This document shows, in pieces, positions 54,126-62,396 of a stretch of DNA of 64,000 nucleotides; within the stretch, counting starts at the first letter, position 1; the number at the start of each line of letters is the position of its first letter. The notes below the pieces were generated by a model. The model did no database searches. It was not told the origin of the DNA and worked only from the letters and a program-made list of their open reading frames with translations. The stretch is from Mesorhizobium sp. ORS 3359 (GTDB taxonomy: Bacteria > Pseudomonadota > Alphaproteobacteria > Rhizobiales > Rhizobiaceae): NCBI GenBank assembly GCA_000824845.1, contig CCNC01000074.1:104995-168994 (forward strand). The letters run 5' to 3'. Both the position numbers and the translations under genes were made by a program.

Positions 54126-54443
54126 TCATTCCGGAAAGCGGTATGAGATGAAACCATTTTCGCGGATGACGCGCTCGATGCCGACATGTGAGCCGATCAC
54201 GTGAAGGCGGTCGTCGTCGACGAGAAGGGATGAGCCGTCGTCAAGCAAAAGCACATAGTTAATGCGGCCCTGTCCCCACTGGGCACTTCTGATCGTTGCA
54301 CCGACCGCGGCGACCGACCGTATCGGGCTGGCCGCATTGGTCCAGCCGATTACCGCTGCGGGTACTGCCATGAGAAAAAAGACGATCGGCACCACGCCGA
54401 GCGCGTTCCTTTTCAGACCCTCAAAAGCCCATAACACTGGCAT
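54126..54443 (-). CDS. Small hypothetical membrane protein
   Basis: A 105-residue protein with one clear membrane segment (ALGVVPIVFFLMAVPAAVIG) and a hydrophilic C-terminal domain rich in short strands (INYVLLLDDGSSLLVDDDRL, IERVIRENGFISYRFPE). GGGGAT precedes the ATG. I recognise no family. It is probably an independent gene between two convergent or tandem units. Confidence 0.6.
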   Translation of the reverse strand: MPVLWAFEGLKRNALGVVPIVFFLMAVPAAVIGWTNAASPIRSVAAVGATIRSAQWGQGRINYVLLLDDGSSLLVDDDRLHVIGSHVGIERVIRENGFISYRFPE

Positions 54444-54541
54444 GTATCCCCAACTTCAAATCATGTGGTGAATAGAAGGCCGACTTTCAATCAGCCTTCT
54501 ATTCCATGAGATTGTCGTTGGTGCTCTGGTTCTGAGCGCCG

Positions 54542-55156
54542 TTACTTCGCCTTCGAAAACGCCAGCCACAGTCCGCCGCCGACGAGAAAACTGCCGCTAA
54601 TGCGCGACATCAGCCTGACACGGCTGGCCGACAGCAGGCGACCAGCACGGCCGGCGGCAAGAGCGTAGGTCGAGTCCGACATGGCGGCGAAGATCATCGC
54701 CGTCAGGCCCATGACCACGATCTGCAGCGTGTAATTGCCCTGCGGCGCGATGAACTGCGGGAAGAAGGCGCCGAAGAACACCAAGGTCTTCGGATTGCTG
54801 ATCGCCACCAGAAAACCCTGCAGGAAGAAGCCGCCACGCGGCCTCTTCGCCGACCCGTCCGGGTTCAGCGCGCCTTTTGCGCGAAACATCTGGATGCCCA
54901 TCCAGATCAGGTAGGCGGCGCCGAGCAGCCGCACCCATTCGAACCAGTGGCCCATGCCGGCGATCAGCGTGTTGAGGCCGATGCCAACGATGGCGATCAT
55001 GATGGCCAGCCCGGCCTGCGTGCCGGCTACATTGGCGAGACCGGCGCGCGAGCCGTGGCGAATGCTGTTGGCGATGATCAGCGTGACGGTCGGGCCCGGT
55101 ACCAGGATGATGACGATGCAGGCGACGACATAGGTGGCGTAGAGTTCCAGCGACAT
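54542..55156 (-). CDS. LysE/RhtB-family amino-acid exporter
   Basis: A 204-residue inner-membrane protein with six hydrophobic segments. The N-terminal YVVACIVIILVPGPTVTLII carries the family VPGP motif, followed by GLANVAGTQAGLAIMIAIVG and LLGAAYLIWMGIQMFRAKG. LysE-type proteins export amino acids such as lysine, homoserine or threonine. The substrate is not evident, and no regulator gene lies next to it. Confidence 0.9.
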   Translation of the reverse strand: MSLELYATYVVACIVIILVPGPTVTLIIANSIRHGSRAGLANVAGTQAGLAIMIAIVGIGLNTLIAGMGHWFEWVRLLGAAYLIWMGIQMFRAKGALNPDGSAKRPRGGFFLQGFLVAISNPKTLVFFGAFFPQFIAPQGNYTLQIVVMGLTAMIFAAMSDSTYALAAGRAGRLLSASRVRLMSRISGSFLVGGGLWLAFSKAK

Positions 55157-55251
55157 GATTCTTGCCTCGAACAGGATAGCGCCGACTTGGGCGGAGCGCG
55201 ATCAATGCACGGGATTGGCGTTGGCGCAAGCTGGCCGGGCAGGGCGGCCCG

Positions 55252-56703
55252 TCACGCGGCCCCCACCGGCCATGGAAGCGTCGTCTCATAGGCGGCGCCG
55301 GCCTTGAGCACGGCGAGATCGCCGCGCGGGCGACCGATCAATTGCATGCCCATCGGCCGGCCTTTTGCGTCGAAGCCGGCCGGCACGTTGAGCGCCGGGC
55401 AGCCGCCCAGCGTTGCAAAGGCGGAGACCTGCATCCACCGATGATAGCTGTCCATGGTCCGCCCCGCGACCTCGCGCGGCCAGTGGGTGGTGACGTCGAA
55501 CGGGAAGACCTGCGCGGTCGGCAGAGCGATGAGGTCGAAGCGCTTGAACAGCGACAGCAGCGTGCGATGCCACGCGGTGCGCTGGACGCTGGCGGCGTGG
55601 ATCTGCGGCGCGGTAAGGCGTATCGCCTGTTCCACTTCCCAGACGGCCTCAGGCTTCAGGAGCCTGCGCTTTCCCGGGTCATCGTAATGCGCTTTCAACC
55701 CGCAGCCGCTGCTTGCCTGGCGCAAGGTGACGAAAGCCTGCCACAACGCCTCGAAATCGACATCCGGCACCAGCGCTTCGCTGGGGAACGACGCGTCCGC
55801 AAAGCGGGCAAGCGCGGTCTCGCAGAGGTCGAGCACGCCCGGTTCCGTCGGCAGATGGCCGCCGAGATCGCCCAGCCAGGCGACGCGGCCGCCGGAGGCT
55901 TTCGTCCCCAAGCCGTCGAGGAACGAGCCCTCCTTGACATAGGACAACGGTGCCTGCGGATGGTAGCCCGCCTGTTCATCGAGCAGCAGTGCGATGTCGC
56001 GCACGCTGCGGCCCATCGGTCCCTCGACGCCCATTTGCGAATAGAAGACGTCGATGTCGGGCCCGGCGGGCACAAGCCCCTGCGAGGGACGGAAGCCGTA
56101 GACATTGTTGTAGGCGGCCGGATTGCGCAGCGAGCCGCCGAAGTCGCTGCCGTCGGCGACCGGCAGCATGTCGAGCGCCAGCGCCACCGCCGCGCCGCCG
56201 CTCGAGCCGCCGGCAGTCAGCGCCGGGTCGAAGGCGTTGAGCGTCGGCCCGAAGACCGGATTGTAGGTGTTGGAGCCAAGGCCGAATTCCGGAACATTGG
56301 TCTTGCCGATGATGATGGCGCCGGCCTTGCGGATGCGCTCGACGAAGAAGTCGTCCGTGTCAGGGATGAAATCGGCGAAGATCGGCGAGCCGAAGGTGGT
56401 TCTGAGCCCCTTGGTCAGGGCGAGGTCCTTGATGGCGATCGGCAGGCCGAACAGCGATCCGGTCTCGCCGCCGCGGGCCAGATGAGCATCGGCGTTGTCG
56501 GTTTCGGCCAGGATATCGGCGCGCTCGCGCAGCGAGACGATAGCGCTGACCAGCGGGTTCACGGCCTCGATGCGGTCAAGGAAAGCGCTGACGACTTCAC
56601 GCACCGACAATTGCCGTTGCCCGATCCTTTCGGCGAGCTCGACGGCGGAGAGACGGCAGATATCGCCGGCCGGCGGCAGGGCGTGCTTGGTGACGGGACG
56701 CAT
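55252..56703 (-). CDS. Amidase-signature family hydrolase
   Basis: A 483-residue enzyme with the Ser-cisSer-Lys triad: Lys in GLPIAIKDLALTKG and the serines in TAGGSSGGAAVALALDMLPV, plus ADGSDFGGSLRNPAAYNNVY. It hydrolyses an amide; the substrate is unknown. It has the conserved domain of about 440 residues and no extra domain. It starts two bases after the ribokinase stop, so the two are co-transcribed, perhaps as part of nucleoside or amide salvage. Confidence 0.88.
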   Translation of the reverse strand: MRPVTKHALPPAGDICRLSAVELAERIGQRQLSVREVVSAFLDRIEAVNPLVSAIVSLRERADILAETDNADAHLARGGETGSLFGLPIAIKDLALTKGLRTTFGSPIFADFIPDTDDFFVERIRKAGAIIIGKTNVPEFGLGSNTYNPVFGPTLNAFDPALTAGGSSGGAAVALALDMLPVADGSDFGGSLRNPAAYNNVYGFRPSQGLVPAGPDIDVFYSQMGVEGPMGRSVRDIALLLDEQAGYHPQAPLSYVKEGSFLDGLGTKASGGRVAWLGDLGGHLPTEPGVLDLCETALARFADASFPSEALVPDVDFEALWQAFVTLRQASSGCGLKAHYDDPGKRRLLKPEAVWEVEQAIRLTAPQIHAASVQRTAWHRTLLSLFKRFDLIALPTAQVFPFDVTTHWPREVAGRTMDSYHRWMQVSAFATLGGCPALNVPAGFDAKGRPMGMQLIGRPRGDLAVLKAGAAYETTLPWPVGAA

Positions 56704-56705
56704 GC

Positions 56706-57611
56706 TTAGCGCGTTCCCGCCAAGGCAGCGTCGACATCCTTGCCGAGCGGGATCGCCGGCTGCGCGCCGGGTTTCAGACAGGCGAGCGAGCCGGCTGCGG
56801 CGGCACGGGTGATTGCGTCCTGAAGCGACAGGCCGGACGACAGGCCGGCGCCGAAATAGCCGCAAAAAGTGTCGCCGGCGCCGACGGTGTCGACCGGCGT
56901 GATCTTCAGCGCCGGAACGGTGAGGAAATCATCGGGCGTGGCGGCCAGCACGCCGTCGCCGCCCAGCGTGACGACAATGGCGCGGCCGGTCTTTTGAGCG
57001 TAGTCGCGCATGCGGGCAGGGCGGTCGCGCCCGGAAAGCGCCAGCGCCTCGCCGTAGAGATCGAACTCGGTTTCGTTGGCGACCGCATAGTCCGCCTTAC
57101 CGAGGAAGCCGGCGGCTTCGGCTCGGAAGGGCGCGGTGTTGACCACGCTGACGCCGCCCGCCGCGCGCGCCGCGTCGAGCGCGGCTTCTACCGTCTGCAG
57201 CGGGATCTCATGTTGCAGGAGCACGACATCGCCCTTTTTGAGATAGGCCTTGGCGACATCGCCCGGCACCACCGAATCATTGGCGCCCGGCACGACGGCG
57301 ATGACGTTCTCGCCATCGGCGCCTACCAGGATCAGCGCCGTGCCGGTGGAGGCGAAGCTTTGGCCGACACCGGAGAGATCGACATTGCCGGCCTTGAGAA
57401 GGGCGAGCGCTTCGGGGGCAAAGCTATCCTTGCCGACCGCACCCACCATGCGCACCTGGGCTCCCGCGCGCGCCGCGGCCAGCGCCTGGTTGGCGCCCTT
57501 GCCGCCGGGGGCGGTGGCGAAGCTCGAGCCGCGCACCGTCTCGCCGGGTTCCGGCAGGCGGTCGACATTGGCGATGAGATCGAGGTTGATCGAGCCGACA
57601 ACGATAATCAC
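56706..57611 (-). CDS. rbsK: Ribokinase
   Basis: A 301-residue PfkB-family kinase with VVGSINLDLIANVDRLP, the substrate motif APGGKGANQALAAARAGA and the catalytic DTVGAGDTFCGYF near residue 250. It phosphorylates ribose to ribose-5-phosphate with ATP. The GTG at 57611 is the start: GGGAGG lies eight bases upstream, and the upstream extension in the frame is not kinase-like. The nucleoside hydrolase nearby would supply ribose. Confidence 0.9.
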   Translation of the reverse strand: MIIVVGSINLDLIANVDRLPEPGETVRGSSFATAPGGKGANQALAAARAGAQVRMVGAVGKDSFAPEALALLKAGNVDLSGVGQSFASTGTALILVGADGENVIAVVPGANDSVVPGDVAKAYLKKGDVVLLQHEIPLQTVEAALDAARAAGGVSVVNTAPFRAEAAGFLGKADYAVANETEFDLYGEALALSGRDRPARMRDYAQKTGRAIVVTLGGDGVLAATPDDFLTVPALKITPVDTVGAGDTFCGYFGAGLSSGLSLQDAITRAAAAGSLACLKPGAQPAIPLGKDVDAALAGTR

Positions 57612-57682
57612 AAAATCTGCCTCCCGTTGAAGCGGCCCGGGCCCGTGCTTGAAGGCGGACCTGCTCCAAGATTCTGCTTTCT

Positions 57683-57729
57683 GCAATTCCTGGCGAAATG
57701 TGCGGCGAAGCGCCAGTCCTGGAATTGCG
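57683..57729. repeat. Inverted repeat, GCAATTCC family (copy 3)
   Basis: GCAATTCCTGGCG and CGCCAGTCCTGGAATTGC (inverse complement with a small insertion) face each other between the ribokinase and the SCPU cluster. The ends match the repeats at 32824 and 63921. Confidence 0.65.
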
Positions 57730-57805
57730 TGCTGGGCGCGAAGCTAGCCGCAAAGACCGCCGGTTGCCAGACATGCCGGTTGCGCGGGCTCTTGGCCCAC
57801 AGGCA

Positions 57806-58288
57806 TCATTCGCAGCGCACCGTGACCGTACCCTGGTAGTTGCCTGCCGGGAAGATGCCGGGCGACTTGGTAGCGGTGAGATCGACCTGGATGGTGTGGG
57901 TGCCGTTGGTCACCCGCTGCGGCGAGCTGCCCGGTATGTCCACGCCTGAGCCGTCGAGGCGGAAGACGGAGGCGAAGGTGACATTGGTGTCGCCGCCGCT
58001 CGGCGCCGAGGTGAAGGCGATCGGCGCCGGCGCAGATACGGAATAGCAGTCCAGGAGGTTAAGGATGGTGCACAGAAGCGAGTTCGCCGTGATGGTGGCG
58101 CCGGCGCTCGACCCGCCTGCCTGCTTGGAGCCTAAGATGTTGATGGTGGGATTCGATTTCATCGTCCCCGAGGCGCCGATCATGATCGTGCAGGTGCCGA
58201 TGATCGCCGCCTGCGCCGGAAGGCAGAGACCGGCAAGCGCCGCAAGCGCTAACAGCGCGCTTCTATTTCCGCTTCTTTTTCTTCTCAT
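57806..58288 (-). CDS. Secreted SCPU (spore coat U / CsuA-like) domain protein, second copy
   Basis: A 160-residue protein with signal peptide MRRKRSGNRSALLALAALAG continuing to AQA (about 27), then a beta-rich domain ending NYQGTVTVRCE, the typical SCPU end. SCPU proteins are subunits of archaic chaperone-usher pili or spore-coat-like layers. I chose ATG 58288, which overlaps the upstream gene end by 26 bases; an earlier ATG at 58321 would put a long arginine-rich tail before the signal. Last gene of the four-gene cluster. Confidence 0.8.
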   Translation of the reverse strand: MRRKRSGNRSALLALAALAGLCLPAQAAIIGTCTIMIGASGTMKSNPTINILGSKQAGGSSAGATITANSLLCTILNLLDCYSVSAPAPIAFTSAPSGGDTNVTFASVFRLDGSGVDIPGSSPQRVTNGTHTIQVDLTATKSPGIFPAGNYQGTVTVRCE

Positions 58289-58847
58289 TGCCGGTCGTGC
58301 CTCTGATGGTCCAGCCTTCATTGGCCCATCCCGCTGATTTGACTTGGGCCCCGTTGGCTTGCGCCGAGTTGGCTTGCGGCGCGCCGGCCTGGGGCGCGGC
58401 GCCCTGGAGTGGCGAGGCGGGCACACTCCCCGTCGTCTGCCCGTCTGCGCCGATGCCCATTTTGAGCAGCTTCAATTCCAGCTGCAGGCGCTCGACCTCT
58501 AGCTCGTAGAGGCGGCTGCAATCGACGCGTTTGGGCGTCCGCCCGATCGGAATCACCACGCGGCCATAGGTGGCGACGTCGCTGTTGGCCTGGTTGCTGG
58601 AGTTGTTGCCGCGGATGACGCCGAGGTCGAGATAGGCGCCGCTGCCGGAAACGGCCGAGCGGCAGGTCGTGCCGTCGCTGGCATGAACCTCGTCCTGGCC
58701 CTGGGGCAAGCTGACGCCGGGCAGGCTGAAACCGGTCTGGTTCTGATTCAGATTCAGGATATCCTCGGCAAGTCCCCGACTGACGACAGCCAGGGCGGGC
58801 AGCAAGGACAAGGTCAGAACCTGCGATGCCCGAAGAACTTTCCGCAT
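58263..58847 (-). CDS. Secreted protein of unknown function in the SCPU cluster
   Basis: A 194-residue protein with signal peptide (VLTLSLLPALAVVSRGLAED), a middle segment with GTTCRSAVSGSGAYLDLGVI and GRVVIPIGRTPKRVDCSRLY, a coiled ELEVERLQLELKLLKMG and a low-complexity Ala/Gln tail ending in lysines. I know no named family. The conserved-looking two-cysteine core suggests a disulphide. AAGGG precedes ATG 58847, which overlaps the chaperone-like gene by 34 bases. It may be an anchoring or assembly factor of the cluster. Confidence 0.65.
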   Translation of the reverse strand: MRKVLRASQVLTLSLLPALAVVSRGLAEDILNLNQNQTGFSLPGVSLPQGQDEVHASDGTTCRSAVSGSGAYLDLGVIRGNNSSNQANSDVATYGRVVIPIGRTPKRVDCSRLYELEVERLQLELKLLKMGIGADGQTTGSVPASPLQGAAPQAGAPQANSAQANGAQVKSAGWANEGWTIRGTTGNEKKKKRK

Positions 58848-59206
58848 ATCTGTGCCCTTATCTGGGTCTGCTCGCTTGGAAAGGGGATACTCTCGGTACA
58901 GATACGCACTTTACGCTCGTTCGCGCCGTCGAACGGGACGACCACCAGGACAGGGCGCGACGCCTGGCCGGCCAGAAGGAAGGCGCTCGGCGTGATCCTG
59001 GCCGCGACGGGCTGGAAATCCTGGTCGTAGACATGGACCTCGACGCGAATGCGCTGGTTGTACGGGTTGCCCGGAAAGACGCGGACGGCAAAGGCATCGG
59101 TGAAGGATCGCACCTCGCCTCGCATAGGCGTCATCGACTGGCCGGTCGCCGCTACGGGAGACAGCGCGGCGATCAGGCCCGCCGTCAGGATTGCAATTCT
59201 TCTCAA
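58814..59206 (-). CDS. Small PapD-like pilus-chaperone protein of the SCPU cluster
   Basis: A 130-residue protein with signal peptide RRIAILTAGLIAALSPVAAT, then a single immunoglobulin-like domain (NQRIRVEVHVYDQDFQPVAA, ASRPVLVVVPFDGANERKVR, ICTES). This corresponds to the N-terminal half of a fimbrial chaperone; the second domain is missing, so donor-strand activity is uncertain. The start is TTG 59206, strongly supported by AAAGGAG six bases upstream. It is the second gene of the cluster. Confidence 0.7.
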   Translation of the reverse strand: MRRIAILTAGLIAALSPVAATGQSMTPMRGEVRSFTDAFAVRVFPGNPYNQRIRVEVHVYDQDFQPVAARITPSAFLLAGQASRPVLVVVPFDGANERKVRICTESIPFPSEQTQIRAQICGKFFGHRRF

Positions 59207-59229
59207 GGACCGCTCCTTTCGCCAGAGGA

Positions 59230-59700
59230 CTATTCGCAGCGCAGCGTCACCGTTGCCTGGTAATTGCCGGCGGAGAACCGGTTCGTGCCGCTCTTGGTGC
59301 CGGCGAGATTGACCGCCACCGTCGATGTGCCGGGCACCGTCAGCGCGGTCGCGGTGCTGGTTTCGGCAATCGTCTGCGCGCCTGAAGTGGCGAAGGTCGG
59401 GGTCCATGTCGTCGCCGTCGTGTCCGATGCCGGCACGGTCGTCGTGGTTACCGGGTCCACGCTGAGCGAGACGCCGCCCGTCGTGTCGACCTGAGCGCTG
59501 CCTGCCGAGCCGCCGGCATTGTGCGAGCTCAGCGACTGAAGATTGCTGCTCACGGTCATCGTGCCGTTGGAGTTGATCGTGATGGTGCAGGTCGCGGTGA
59601 TTGTGCCGTTGAAAAGCACGTTTCCTGTGGCGGCCGATGCCGTCTGGCAGGCGCAGGCGGCCAGCAAGCCTGCTGCCATTGCGGCCCGAGCGATTTTCAT
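59230..59700 (-). CDS. Secreted SCPU (spore coat U / CsuA-like) domain protein, first copy
   Basis: A 156-residue protein with signal peptide MKIARAAMAAGLLAACACQT ending near ASA, then a Thr/Ser/Val-rich beta domain (ITATCTITINSNGTMTVSSN) ending NYQATVTLRCE. The ending resembles the second SCPU copy, so the two are paralogues. AAGGAGGGG five bases upstream fixes ATG 59700. It is the first gene of the four-gene cluster and lies 64 bases from a CtrA-type box. Confidence 0.83.
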   Translation of the reverse strand: MKIARAAMAAGLLAACACQTASAATGNVLFNGTITATCTITINSNGTMTVSSNLQSLSSHNAGGSAGSAQVDTTGGVSLSVDPVTTTTVPASDTTATTWTPTFATSGAQTIAETSTATALTVPGTSTVAVNLAGTKSGTNRFSAGNYQATVTLRCE

Positions 59701-59763
59701 TGAACCCCTCCTTCGAGCCGGATGGTGCCGGCTCAACGTCGGGTCATCTTCCCTTTATCGTGG

Positions 59764-59778
59764 TTAATTTAGCGTTAA
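59764..59778. promoter_or_regulatory. Perfect TTAA-N7-TTAA box (CtrA type) before the SCPU cluster
   Basis: TTAA-TTTAGCG-TTAA lies 64-78 bases before the first SCPU gene. The gapped TTAA pair with seven bases between is the CtrA consensus of alphaproteobacteria. The region is AT-rich, so chance is possible, but the distance suits a promoter site. Confidence 0.45.
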
Positions 59779-59936
59779 GTGAAATAACGTCAGGAAGCAA
59801 CTTAAAGGAAACCGGCGGTAACCGCAGGTTGTCACCGGTTGTATTTTGCAAATATGTCGATCGGTTTATTAAAGCTGTATCGATTTATATTACGATATGC
59901 GGTTTTTCACAACGGTACGCCAAAAAATCGATTGTT

Positions 59937-60842
59937 TCAGGAGCCCACTTGCCCTGCTTCCCAGCCGAGGATGGCGCGCTTGCGCGTCAGACCCCAGTGG
60001 TAGCCGGTGAGCGCGCCGGACTTGCCCAGCGCCCGATGGCAGGGCACCACGAAGGACATCGGGTTGGCGCCTACCGCCGCACCGACGGCCCGGCTGGCGC
60101 TTGGCGCGCCGATGCTCGCCGCGATCGAGGAGTAGGTGCAGGCCCTGCCCATCGGGATGCGCAGCAAGGCTTCCCAGACGCGAAGCTGGAAATCGGTGCC
60201 GATCATCACCACGCGCAGCGGCTGGTCTGCGCGCCACTTGGTCGGGTCGAAGACCCGCGCGGCGTAAGCCTGGGTGGCCGACATGTCCTCGACATAAGTC
60301 GCGTTCGGCCAGCGGCCGGACATGTCGGCGAAGGCAGCCCGCTCGCCGCCGGCGTCGCAGAAGGCGAGGCCGGCGAGGCCGCGGTCGGTGACCATGATCA
60401 GCGCGATGCCGAAAGGCGAGATGTGGTAGCCGTAGCGGATCGTGAGACCCGCGCCGCGCGTCTTGTAGTCGCCGGGCGACATCGCCTCATGGGTGACGAA
60501 GAGGTCGTGCAGCCGGCCGGGGCCGGACATGCCGAGCTCGAACGAGGTCTCCAGCAGCGGCATGCCGGAATCGAGCAGCCTGCGCGCATGGTCGAGCGTC
60601 ACCGCCTGCAGAAAGGCTTTCGGCGACAGGCCGGCCCAGCGCGTGAACAGCTTCTGCAGGCCGGTCGGCGTCTCGCCCACTTCCTCCGCCAGCACCTCCA
60701 GCGAAGGCTGGTCGCGATAGTCGAGACTAATCTTCTCGATGGCGCGGCGCACGACGTCATAGTCGCTGCCTTCCGGGGTGATGTCGTTCTCAAGGATCGC
60801 GATCGGCTTCATTTGCGTATTCATGGTCATCTGCGCGTTCAT
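59937..60842 (-). CDS. ada: Ada-like HTH / O6-methylguanine-DNA methyltransferase fusion
   Basis: A 301-residue protein. An AraC-type helix-turn-helix domain (about 25-120, PSLEVLAEEVGETPTGLQKL) is fused to a methyltransferase domain with active-site Cys268 in VVPCHRAL. The N-terminal zinc-binding Ada domain with its phosphotriester-accepting Cys is missing, so inducible control by methylation at that residue cannot occur as in E. coli. It repairs O6-alkylguanine. AAGGAGAT precedes ATG 60842. It is divergent from the methyltransferase gene at 60958. Confidence 0.88.
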   Translation of the reverse strand: MNAQMTMNTQMKPIAILENDITPEGSDYDVVRRAIEKISLDYRDQPSLEVLAEEVGETPTGLQKLFTRWAGLSPKAFLQAVTLDHARRLLDSGMPLLETSFELGMSGPGRLHDLFVTHEAMSPGDYKTRGAGLTIRYGYHISPFGIALIMVTDRGLAGLAFCDAGGERAAFADMSGRWPNATYVEDMSATQAYAARVFDPTKWRADQPLRVVMIGTDFQLRVWEALLRIPMGRACTYSSIAASIGAPSASRAVGAAVGANPMSFVVPCHRALGKSGALTGYHWGLTRKRAILGWEAGQVGS

Positions 60843-60957
60843 GGCAATATCTCCTTGGCCGCGAATATCGGTCTTCCCGAGCTTTGCCTCCACCCGAAAC
60901 TTGCCTTCTTGCCGCCGGCACCCAGATAGAGCTGGCTTCGAGGCGAAGAGGACAATC

Positions 60958-61773
60958 ATGGCCGGCGAGCGGGTCGATCTGACCGGGGCGAAGGAAACCT
61001 TGCTGATGACGCTCTACGGCAAGGCGCTGGAGAGCCGGCTGCCCAATTCGCTCCTCCAGGATCGCTTCGCCGACGAGGCGGTGCGCAAGATCGACTATGA
61101 TTTCTCGAAGCTCAAGGTCGACGGCAATCTCGGGCTGGGCTTTGCGATCCGGGCGAAAACACTGGACGTGTGCGTCGCGGATTTCCTTGCGAGATATCCG
61201 GATGCGATCGTCCTGCATCTGGGATGCGGGCTCGATACGCGGATATTTCGCGTCGATCCACCGCCGGGCGTCGACTGGTTCGACGTCGATTACCCGGAGG
61301 TCATCGAGCTCAGGCGTAGGCTCTATCCGCCTCGTGACAGTTATCACCTTGTCGCCTCGTCGGTGATCGAGCCAGATTGGCTGACCGTGGTGCCCCGCAA
61401 CCGTCCCGCCATGGTATTGGCGGAGGGGCTTACGCCGTATCTCCCCGCCGATGAGGGGCCGCGGCTGTTTGCTCGGCTTGTCTCGCATTTTGCCGGCGGC
61501 GAGCTGATGTTCGACGCCTATAGCCATTTCGGCCTGAAGCTGATGCGCCTCAATCCGGCCATCAAGGCCACAGGCTCCGAAGTCCACTGGGCCATCGAGG
61601 ATCCGCGCGAACTGGAGCGGGCGGTGCCAAAACTTCGCTTCATCGGCGAAATCCCGTCCTACAGGCCGCAGCAAGGAGCGCGGCTTGGCTGGTCCGCGCG
61701 CTTGTTCGTCGGCCTCTGGAGGCTTATTCCGGCGATGCGCAAGGTCGGCAGGCTGCTGCGCTACCGGTTTTGA
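60958..61773 (+). CDS. Leucine-carboxyl-methyltransferase-type SAM methyltransferase
   Basis: A 271-residue class I methyltransferase of the PPM1/TcmP type: ETLLMTLYGKALESRLPNSL, then VLHLGCGLDTRIFRVD (SAM site), WFDVDYPEVIELRRRL and LAEGLTPYLPADE. The target is unknown; such proteins methylate carboxyl groups of small molecules or polyketides. AGAGGA precedes the ATG. It is divergent from ada, sharing a 115-base promoter region. Confidence 0.82.
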   Translation: MAGERVDLTGAKETLLMTLYGKALESRLPNSLLQDRFADEAVRKIDYDFSKLKVDGNLGLGFAIRAKTLDVCVADFLARYPDAIVLHLGCGLDTRIFRVDPPPGVDWFDVDYPEVIELRRRLYPPRDSYHLVASSVIEPDWLTVVPRNRPAMVLAEGLTPYLPADEGPRLFARLVSHFAGGELMFDAYSHFGLKLMRLNPAIKATGSEVHWAIEDPRELERAVPKLRFIGEIPSYRPQQGARLGWSARLFVGLWRLIPAMRKVGRLLRYRF

Positions 61774-61790
61774 TTTGCTTGTTTTGCTCA

Positions 61791-61880
61791 GCGCATGTTC
61801 TTGTCCGAACCGCATGTCAGCGAAAGCAAAACCGGCGTCCACTTTTCGCTGACGCGGACCTTCGGTTCGGGATCATGCTC
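61791..61880. repeat. Nested hairpin repeat near the DUF2244 gene
   Basis: CCGAACCG (61805 onward) pairs with CGGTTCGG near 61863. An inner stem joins GTCAGCGAAA to TTTTCGCTGAC. The outer part GCGCATG...GATCATGCTC recalls the GAGCATGATC family. It lies between the convergent methyltransferase and DUF2244 genes. Confidence 0.7.
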
Positions 61881-62373
61881 AGCGCGTCTTGGCGGTCGCC
61901 AGCGCGCGCGAAAAGGCGGTGGCGAAGCTTTCGCGGTCGTCGGGATTGAGGAAGCCTCCGATCGCCACGCTCTTGCCCGGCGCTTCGACCGCCATCCTGG
62001 TGATGCCGATTTCGCTGTGGCGGGCGATCGAGAACCGCGTCCAGAACGGGTTGAAATGATGCGCTTCAGAGCGGCCGGAAGGTGCTGTCTTGCGGATGTC
62101 GAGGCTGGTGCGCGATACCGAGATTTCCTCGCGGGCGCGCGCGGCGCGATAGTTGGCGCGGAAAGCGATATAGACGGCGATCACATCGAGGCCGAAGAAG
62201 CCGAACACCGGCCAGGCGCCATGCGCCAGGAAAAAGGCGCCGGTGACCGCCCAGCCGAAGACAAGCGCGCCCATCAGGATCAGGAAACCGGTGCGGCCGA
62301 GCGAGCGGTGCGGCGTCAGCAGGGCCTGGAAAAATGGCTGGTCGGCTTCGAATGACGCGTTTGTGTCGCTCAT
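61879..62373 (-). CDS. DUF2244 inner-membrane protein
   Basis: A 164-residue protein with two adjacent membrane segments (GFLILMGALVFGWAVTGAFF, WPVFGFFGLDVIAVYIAF) and a cytoplasmic PH-like C-terminal domain (EEISVSRTSLDIRK, AIGGFLNPDDRESFATAFSR). It matches DUF2244, which often accompanies cytochrome oxidase genes, none of which is here. It is divergent from nth with just 23 bases between starts. Confidence 0.85.
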   Translation of the reverse strand: MSDTNASFEADQPFFQALLTPHRSLGRTGFLILMGALVFGWAVTGAFFLAHGAWPVFGFFGLDVIAVYIAFRANYRAARAREEISVSRTSLDIRKTAPSGRSEAHHFNPFWTRFSIARHSEIGITRMAVEAPGKSVAIGGFLNPDDRESFATAFSRALATAKTR

Positions 62374-62396
62374 GAGGGAATATTATAGGAAGGGAC

